In this document: in pieces, positions 56,578-64,000 of the stretch
How positions within the stretch are numbered: position 1 is the first letter of the stretch
How the letters are laid out: each line of letters opens with the position of its first letter
Source of the DNA: Haliotis asinina
Taxonomy: Eukaryota > Mollusca > Gastropoda > Lepetellida > Haliotidae
Assembly: GCF_037392515.1 (NCBI RefSeq)
Contig: NC_090290.1
Location: 56,556,753-56,620,752 of the forward strand
Reading direction: 5' to 3'
Length of the DNA stretch: 64,000 nt
The notes under the pieces: model-generated
What the model was told of the DNA's origin: nothing
The model's database searches: none
The model's input: the letters and a program-made list of their open reading frames with translations, nothing else
Program-made: the position numbers and the translations under genes

Positions 56578-59492
56578 TTTAGTTACATGCAATGCTTTAG
56601 TTGGGAGCTGTGTTCAACCCACACCATGCAGAAAGACCAAGAACCAAGATGTTTCAGCTGAAGCATTTACCAGTCTTTTGTTAGAAATAAGAAAAATTGT
56701 CCAGATCTACCGTTACTTTGATATTATTGTACTTACTGGGCACATGAGGGGAGATGTTAGGGAACTTCGTCACTTCTCCTCCTGGTTGTATTTTGTTCAT
56801 GCAGTTTCCTCCAAATCCACTGATCCGATTATTGTTTGTACTGCTACTTGTAGTGTAGGACATCATCACAGCGCCTGTGTCGGTCACGTCATAGTCATCA
56901 TTCCTCACTCTTCTGCTTTTATTTCCATCTATCATTCAAGATTACTGTTTCATATAGCATAGTGTTTTTATTAGATGTTCTAGCTCGGTCTTGTATGATT
57001 ATTTCTTGTGCTACTTGGCAGGAGTTAGAGACAAAAGGTGTTTGTCAGTGTTCCTATCTGTGGTATTGAATAATCTTGTGTAAATGTACATCACGTCCAT
57101 GTACAGGATGAAATGCGAGTCTGAGGGACACTACTTGGTGTCAGAGTTGTCTCCCTTTGTGTAACTGAAACTGCTGCACAATTTCAGTACGTTGTTTGGT
57201 GTTACAATTTTGTGTGGTAATGTCTGTTCTAATACGGCTAAAGAATGTAATAGTTAAATTAGATTGATGATAATTCTGTTTACTTTGAGCAGATCATATT
57301 AATCATGAAAATCTACCAGGGCAAGGTAAGAGGGAAAAGACTTTTGTTTATAGAATCCAAGTCAGGCCATTCAGCAACACTTATCCCCTCTCGAAACTCA
57401 AATCTCTGAACTTATATTTGGACTTAGTTGTACTTTAGTTACCATGGTTACTTCAAGGTATGATGGTTTAGACTGTAATGGTTATCTGGTTGAGAAGCAA
57501 ACCTTTGTGTTGAATTTGCTGATGAAAAATATGTTATGGGGAAATAATTCAGTTATAAGTAGTTCGAAGCCATTATCTTAACGAGATGGGGACTTGGAAC
57601 TCAGATGCAGAATGATGTAATTGACTGGCAAAATTAGACCTGAAATTTCGACTGTTTAATGAAAGTGTACATAATGACATGGCTCCTTCCTGGTTCTACC
57701 TTAGAGCTATCTAGATGTCTACTTTTTTATTCTCTTTTGCAAGTGTTAATGCTAAGATGTTTGTAGTGGACTAGACTGAATCACTGATCAATGAAGCTTC
57801 AACATTGCTTAATTAACACAGAGAGAGAAATGACTACCTTGTGAGAGCCTGACTGGTGTACGCGTGAATTAGGGGACAAATGTTTGTGTTGTTAAACTCT
57901 CTCCAACATCATTAAGTGCTTCTGTCAAACCACCTTCCGAAAGAAGCTGGGAAGATTTTGCAATCCTTATCTAAAATTCTGTGTAGATATGAATATTTAC
58001 TATCGGTGATGTTTATGTGGTTACTTTTCTAAATGTGTCATGTCTGAACATGTGCAAGTATTTCCATGTTGACGGAAGTGGTTTAATAGAATCAAGTTTC
58101 CATTGAATCTCACCCCCAGATGGTGTGACACAACACATTTGCATCTCTCTTTTGTGTAAATATAGATTTTACTAACATTTGTTATTATTTTGGGTCAGTT
58201 CCACCCCTCCAGATCATTCAACCCATGCTAAATCATTGTCAAGGCAAAATAGTTGTCCCCACCATTTGTGTTTCAGGTAAATTATGACTACATAAATGTG
58301 GGTCAAAAGTGATTTGTAAAGAATTTTTTTTTTTTTTGAACATGTTGTCACAGATGGTTCAGAACTAATTTCATTTGCAATGAATGTTGAGTTTGTAGAT
58401 ATAAATAGCTGCAGACAACAGAACGGTAAAATATGGAACATTTTCTTTCACCTGAAGGTAAAGTATGTGTAGTGTTTGGTTGCAAGTTAAACTAAGAGTC
58501 CGCCATGGTACCTGAAACTAGGTATTTTCTGTTGCCTTCTCACTATCATGAGTCGTCATTGGTGTAAAATTGTCAGCTCACTCCATTCTATATACATCAC
58601 ATCCCACTGTTGATTGTACATACGTAAATCATGTTTACGCTGCTGTGAAATAAAGTAGTTTAATGTTTTGTTGGTTGTTCATAGTTTTCATTTGTGAATA
58701 TCCTAAGGAACACTGACTGAACACATTGAGTGTTGTGTAGTACAGAAGCTTTCATCATCCCAGTTATGTCAGTATAGCTTGTGAGTACCTGCCTGTAAGT
58801 GTTGCATAGCCATCTGATCCAAAATCCTTCCCATGGCTGTCATGTGAACTTGTAACTTAATATGTCAGGCTTTAGGGGTAATATGTCAATGAGGTGGTGT
58901 TTTTTTCACTCTGTAGTTTAGTTCCCACAAAGCGATCTTAGCACTATGACTATCTTAAGCCTATGTTGGAGAATGGGTGTTACAATCATTGTAGTGCTAA
59001 CATCACTTTGTGCAAGTGGGCCCAGCTGTGATGCACGATAGCGTGGGTAAACACAAGCGGATCTACTCTGCCCAGTGTCAGTTTACAAGGAAACAGGTTG
59101 ACACAGATTCTGTTGGGAAATGAGAGTTGATGCACAAATGGCCATCTGTGTTAGAATACCATAACTCATGAATGTAAGAGTATTCTCATACAGATGAGTA
59201 TTATGAACACAACATTTCAGAGTGTATCCCAACTCCATCATCAACGACAAAGTTAGTTACATGTTAATGTTAATCTCAGCACTAAGAGAGCTTTGAAAAT
59301 CTAGGCTCTGGAATACAAATCATTTACCTGATCAAGGAGTAAGGATATACTCCAAAACATTGTGTTCCTTGTGATAAAGAAGTTGACACCCATAAAAATC
59401 AGTTCCTTATGTGTATCACTTCTAAATGCATTCAAAGATCTAATATGAAATATAATATAATACATCAATTAGTAGAAGCTGGTAGATAAGAC

Positions 59493-59498
59493 ATTTAT
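59493..59498 (-). terminator. WDR12 polyadenylation signal
   Basis: AATAAA on the minus strand about 30 bases after the WDR12 stop codon. This gives a very short 3' UTR. Confidence 0.6.
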
Positions 59499-59525
59499 TG
59501 ACACAATACTGTACAAGGTGTGAAA

Positions 59526-62500
59526 TTAGCTGACGTCCATGGAAGCTGTCTTGGAATCATACCTGAATATCTTCAGGTGGTTGTCTGCTCCTCCTGACAT
59601 CATCAACTCAGGAATTGACCAATCTACTGCCAATATCTTGTCCTCGTGGCCTTCCATGTTGTACAGGGGGGCTTTTGGGCTGGAAATGCACAAGGTCAGG
59701 CTCATGACAACCAGAAAAACACCCTCAAATTTAACTCCAGAACATAATGCTTGCATTGTTAACACACAGCTGATGCATATGAAAGGTGAAAATATTATAA
59801 ATGTCAATTTCTTTACTTTAAGCATCCTCGATATCTCCAGAGTATACGCTCCGATAAGTGTCCACTAAACCCTGGATGCATCTACGGCTCTGCCAGATAA
59901 ATTTATTACCTCCCTTTGCTGGCTCCGCCTTCTCACAGTAGCCAATCAGCTAGGCCGCCGTTATAACAGAGCTTGCCAGTGTCAACAAAGGTAGCGGTCG
60001 CAACTGCGAAGGTTTGCCCACAGTGCGTCCCAGATTTTAGGGAAATCATACATACAAACTGACAGGTCCAAAACTTTTAAACAACATATGCAAGAACACC
60101 TTCTACCTCTTCCAGAGAACCTCTGCATGGTTTCTCTTGCCAAGTATAATCGGTTAGATAATTCAAAAGACGAAAGTGAGTTGTGATTGGTTCGCTCAAC
60201 TTCCCAGCGTAGACACCTGACTAGATGAAAAGACAGTCAAGGGAGGTAATAAATTTATCTGGCAGAGCCGTAGATGCGTCCAGGGTATAGTGGAGACTTA
60301 TCGGAATGTATACCCTGGAGATATCGAGGATGTACTTTAAGGTACACAGAAGGTTTTCTCTTCCTTCACTATTCACTTGATGCAATACCTTTTATTCTTA
60401 CTCACCTATGGAAGATACTTCTGTGTAATATGTTTTGACAATATTGCACAAGTGTAATACCACAACATGTATGACATCATAATGGTTTACAATTATGATG
60501 TCACAATGCTTAGTACCTTTATCACAATGTTATTAGACCTTGCATGACTCACGGAAAGGTGACAGTCATCACAATGTAGGCAATTTCGCTGCAGTTTGGA
60601 TCAATTTATGTTGGAGAGTAACACATTGAGTGTACTACCATATCTTTTGTGAAGTACCATTTATACTAAACCCATGAAAGACAAAGCAGCAAAGTCCCTT
60701 TCGCATGTTTGTTACCAGATCATTTACTTATTTGATAAAAATGGTATTTAAATGAAGGCTGTTAAGTATCCTCTATTATTACTCGCCCATCGAAGATACT
60801 GCAGTGTAATATTTTTACGGCAATATTGCACTAGTGTAATACAGCTTGACGTATAACGTCAAAATGGTTCAAAGTTGTGACGTCACAATGCTAATGCCAA
60901 TGTCGCAATTTTACTAGCCCTTGCTTGACTCGCGGAAAGCTGAGAGTGATCACACTGTAGTGAATTTCGTGGCAGTTTCTGTCAATTTATTTTGGCGAGT
61001 AATAAACAGAATACTAAACTCGCTTCCGTGAAATATCATTTTGTTAAACTCGTTAAAGATTTAGCATCAAATCATTAACTCGTTTAATAAAAATGGTATT
61101 ACACAGAAGGTCGTTTAGTATCCTCTCTTTTTACACTCCATCAGGTTCCATAGGTTTTTGTCCTCAAGGAAGTTGACATCAATCGTGAAGTAGTAAGGAT
61201 ATACTCAGAAATGCGTGTTCATCGAAGACGTTAACATCAGAGATGAAGGAGTAAGAATATAGTCAGGAAGAACTGAGTTCCAACAACTAGCTAACACTCA
61301 TAACTTCTTGCCTGTATGTGTATAACTTCTAAAGGCCATTCTTTGACTTGGAGCAATACTGCTTGCTATTTTAACCCAAATCACTGTTAAAAAATGACAT
61401 GAATGATAATCACATGAAGACCATACCTGCGTGTGTCCCATAGTTTCATGACTGAGTCGTGTGATCCAGACAAAAACTCATACTGGTTGGTTGGTGACCA
61501 GGCCACACCTATCACCCAGCCGCTGTGTGACGTGAAGGAGCTTTTTACCACTGCTCCATCTGAAACAAACAGTGACTGAAATAAATTTTATCTCAGCAAT
61601 CGAGGTACACTGGTGATTCATAAAAGTAGTCCACACCCTTGTGTTAAAGTTGAAGGTACATTGGTAAATACTTCAAGTTATCCCTGACAATGCTGACAGA
61701 ACCAGGCATCCACAGCATCCAAGCTTTTACTTTGAGACAAGCATACATTTGACACACTGTGGTTTGACTGTACATGCTGCAGTAAAGTGAACCACACGAT
61801 ACATAAGTCATGTCACGCTACGTAAGTTTCATGAAACCATATGTATCACAATACCCATGTCACGATTAAATATGTATCATGATACCTATTTTCATGGTTA
61901 TTATTGCATAAATTTAGTTACATTTTGAACATTAATATTTCATATTATATATTTTCAGAGTTAAGAACATTATAATTTCCCAAATTTGCGGAAAAATTAA
62001 TTATAGCTCTCAAAACATCAAGAAACATGATACATCTGCAAAATGTAAATGAAACAAACACATTTATACTGATTGTTTCAAAACTAAATATTGACACAGT
62101 TTTGTGTGTATCCATCTTTGTATCTTCTAAGAAAAAGTATAGATGTATTGATATATCATGGCAGCCCGACCACACATGCTGTAAGTTTACAATTTAACAA
62201 GATAACCAGACAATGTTAACATGAATTTCAGAAAGAATTTGCAGCACGTAAATAAAGGTTCTGTTTATCTGTCAAATAAATGCTAATACGAGTTGCTATT
62301 TCTGAGGAGAGAGGTTGAAACGAATTTCACTCCATCATGACAGAAATGTTATGCAAGTAGGGACGTCTAGTCAGACACCATCGTCAATATCTCCAGGGTC
62401 TGCGTTCCGAAACTATACCCTGGATGCATCTACGGGTCGGCCCGATAAGTTTATTACCTCCCTTTGCTGACTTCGCTTTCTCACAGTAGCCAATCAGAGT

Positions 62501-63725
62501 GGTCACTGTTATAACCGAACTTGCCAGTGTCAACAAAGGTAACAGTTGCAACTGTGAAGGTTTGCTCGACGTGCGACTCACAATTTGGGGAAATCATACA
62601 TGCAAATTTATAGGTCCGAAACCTTTTTTAACACATATGCAAGAAATCCATCTAATACTTTCAGAGAACCTACGCATGGTTTGTTTGCCAAGTGTAATTG
62701 GTTAGAGAATTTAAAAAGTGAAAGTGAGTTGTGATTGGTTCGCTCAAATTCCCAGCGTAGGCACCTGATTGGATAAAAAGCCAGCCAAGGGAGGTAATAA
62801 ATTTATCGGGCTGAGCCATAGATGCATCCAGGGTATAGTGGAGACTTTTCGGAACGTATGCCCTTGAGATATCGAGGATGGTCAGACACAAGACCACAGA
62901 AGATAGTCATGTTCATACTCGACTTAATGATAATGTCCTTGCTAGCGGAGTGATAGTACATGTTTCAGTATACAGCAGTTTCAGCTGCCAGGGATAATTG
63001 TAACATGCTAATGGAGGGGACTGAACGGTTGCCTTCATCCCACCAAGCTGCTGACCCAGATTCTCACCTTTGGACCATGGATCATACAATCTGATATGTC
63101 GATCTGCTGATGCTGCCACTAGGGTCTGATTCAGAGGGGAGTAAGAGACGTCAAAAAACACTTTGGATCCTTGCTGGAAAGTAGGAGGATGATTTTGAAT
63201 GAGATCAGTGACCTGCAGTCTCACAACATTCAATTTTATTGCACTTTCCTTGCAACACACATTTTTCCGTTGTGTGACGGAACTGACTGGACTGATCACC
63301 GTTTTATGCTATCCGCTGGAGATAGTACCATAGACACCCTGATCAGACACATGACAAACACCAGACAAAGTAACAACTAGTATTAGGCATGGTGTAATTA
63401 GTGGAATGAACAACTGACCTTCTGCTCTCCAGCAATTAACACACCCTCACTTGCTCACTCAACTCAGACATCAACAGAAAACAACTCACTCACTCAATCG
63501 TTCAGCATATCCACAAATATATTCAGGTGTTGCAAACTCAAGCAAACAAGAACTCTCATTCATTCAATCACTCATTCAACTTACCAATGTTGCCGTCTGC
63601 TTGGCTTCCTGCAGATCCCAGATCCTGATGGTGTGATCCCATGATGCAGTACACACTTCCTGTGAGTTGAGCCACACTATGGCTGACACACCCTCACTAT
63701 GCCCTGACAACGTCAACATGGGTAC
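59526..63725 (-). CDS. WDR12: WDR12 ribosome biogenesis protein, last four exons (5' partial)
   Basis: Minus-strand exons 63725-63585, 63173-63068, 61559-61427 and 59679-59526 join with matching phases (0, 1, 2) and GT-AG borders. The frame ends TAA at 59526. Together they encode 177 residues, the C-terminal WD40 blades: SGHSEGVSAIVW, CTASWDHTIRIWDL, DVSYSPLNQTLVAASADRHI, RLYDPWSK, SFTSHSGWVIGVAWSP, LSGSHDSVMKLWDTR, APLYNMEGHEDKILAVDW and MSGGADNHLKIFRY. These align one-to-one with the end of human WDR12 as I recall it. WDR12/Ytm1 works with PES1 and BOP1 (PeBoW) in the nucleolus to process pre-rRNA for the 60S subunit. The NLE domain and first blades lie beyond position 64000. A minus-strand AATAAA lies at 59498-59493, 30 bases past the stop. 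The introns are loaded with MITEs. Confidence 0.95.
59823..60332 (+). mobile_element. Mutator-like MITE family, copy B
   Basis: 510 bp with ends CATCCTCGATATCTCCAG and CTGGAGATATCGAGGATG and TIRs of about 100 bp. A perfect 9-bp target duplication, tactttaag, lies at 59814-59822 and 60333-60341. It is in the last WDR12 intron. No transposase. Confidence 0.92.
60390..61126 (+). mobile_element. Two tandem copies of the CRE-carrying MITE
   Basis: Copy 1 (about 60390-60774, more diverged) and copy 2 (about 60772-61126) are head to tail, each ending in agtatcctct (60765-60774, 61117-61126). They share 'ttactcgccc.tcgaagatac' and 'taataaaaatggtatt'. Copy 2 keeps the palindrome GTGACGTCAC, and copy 1 has 'atgatgtcac' there. 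Both are in the last WDR12 intron. Confidence 0.8.
61560..62378. other. WDR12 intron, unique part
   Basis: AT-rich unique sequence between the 61427-61559 exon and the MITE at 62379. Nothing else is supported. Confidence 0.5.
62379..62880 (+). mobile_element. Mutator-like MITE family, copy A
   Basis: 502 bp with ends CATCGTCAATATCTCCAGGG and CTTGAGATATCGAGGATG. A perfect 9-bp duplication, gtcagacac, lies at 62370-62378 and 62881-62889. It is collinear with copy B. It lies in the WDR12 intron between the 63068-63173 and 61427-61559 exons. Confidence 0.92.
63174..63584. other. WDR12 intron
   Basis: Short ACTC/CATT-type low-complexity pieces lie at 63440-63575, like SINE tails. No further exon. 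Confidence 0.5.
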
Positions 63726-63727
63726 CT

Positions 63728-64000
63728 GAAAAACACAAATATGTAGTGAATGCCTCAAACTTATGCTGATACAAACATAGCACTGTTATACTGGCACATG
63801 GGCAGCTTCTTCGGGGTGCTGTAAAAATCACTTTCATTTCAGCAAAACTTTACAAATATTGTTGGCTTCCATTTGTCCTTTGCCAATCACCTATCACCAG
63901 GCTGGTTTTCACTGTGCAGCCTGTATCTTTGTTGCCTTATCACTTTTGTTGATGGTATATGTACATATATATCCTCTCTGCCTCTGATGAAAGAGAAAGG
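63728..64000. other. WDR12 intron running off the window
   Basis: No exon is seen. The next upstream exon should end in phase 0. Confidence 0.5.

Larger units (their letters stand above)
54774..59490 (+). other. Presumed MSL1 3' UTR and the convergent intergenic space
   Basis: No other gene is seen. The only canonical plus-strand AATAAA I noted is at 58649-58654, followed by a GT-rich stretch, so MSL1 may have a 3' UTR of up to about 3.9 kb. It would include a degenerate repeat (54795-55050) and a MITE (56084-56577). The UTR length is inferred. Confidence 0.35.

Noticed and set aside
56471-56962. 163-codon frame after the MSL1 stop
   Set aside because: Its first part is translated MITE sequence and the rest has no recognisable domain or splice sites.

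Overview
The window looks like nuclear DNA of a gastropod mollusc, most likely abalone-like (Haliotis). This rests on an AT-rich genome with long introns, small exons with GT-AG borders, and many copies of two SINE families with a shared tail ending in (ACTC)n, which I associate with vetigastropods. The genus is inferred from recall, not shown. Nothing bacterial, viral or plasmid-like is present. Only three host genes are well supported. (1) The last three exons of a heavily N-glycosylated, DUF4773-like secreted protein lie at 625-8838 on the plus strand. (2) A complete MSL1 gene (male-specific lethal 1, scaffold of the MSL histone H4K16 acetyltransferase complex) lies at 41376-54773 on the plus strand, in eight coding exons whose phases all match. 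(3) The last four exons of WDR12 (ribosome biogenesis WD40 protein of the PeBoW complex) lie at 63725-59526 on the minus strand. MSL1 and WDR12 are convergent. Between gene 1 and MSL1 lies about 32 kb with no convincing gene. Layout: 1-8838 is the DUF4773-like gene, whose introns carry SINEs, a foldback hairpin, 28-bp and 34-bp minisatellites and a Mutator-like MITE with a 10-bp target duplication. 8839-20900 is mostly unique AT-rich sequence with a long inverted repeat near 10.66-11.52 kb. 20900-41375 is repeat-rich: one nearly intact mariner, a Tc1 relic, several MITEs, SINEs, minisatellites, a (GT)54 tract and a LINE 3' fragment. 41376-54773 is MSL1, whose introns hold a second LINE fragment, a 36-bp minisatellite, an LTR-like relic and a DIRS-like retroelement relic. 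54774-64000 holds the presumed MSL1 3' UTR and the WDR12 3' end, with three copies of a 0.5-kb Mutator-like MITE (two with perfect 9-bp target duplications) and tandem copies of another MITE that carries CRE palindromes. I did not find a new biological system. The observations I would follow up first are a UIM-like motif in the MSL1 N-terminus, a phase-compatible alternative first exon of MSL1 with a palindromic M-box pair upstream, the glycosylated 11-residue repeats of the DUF4773-like protein, and the dated MITE families around WDR12.
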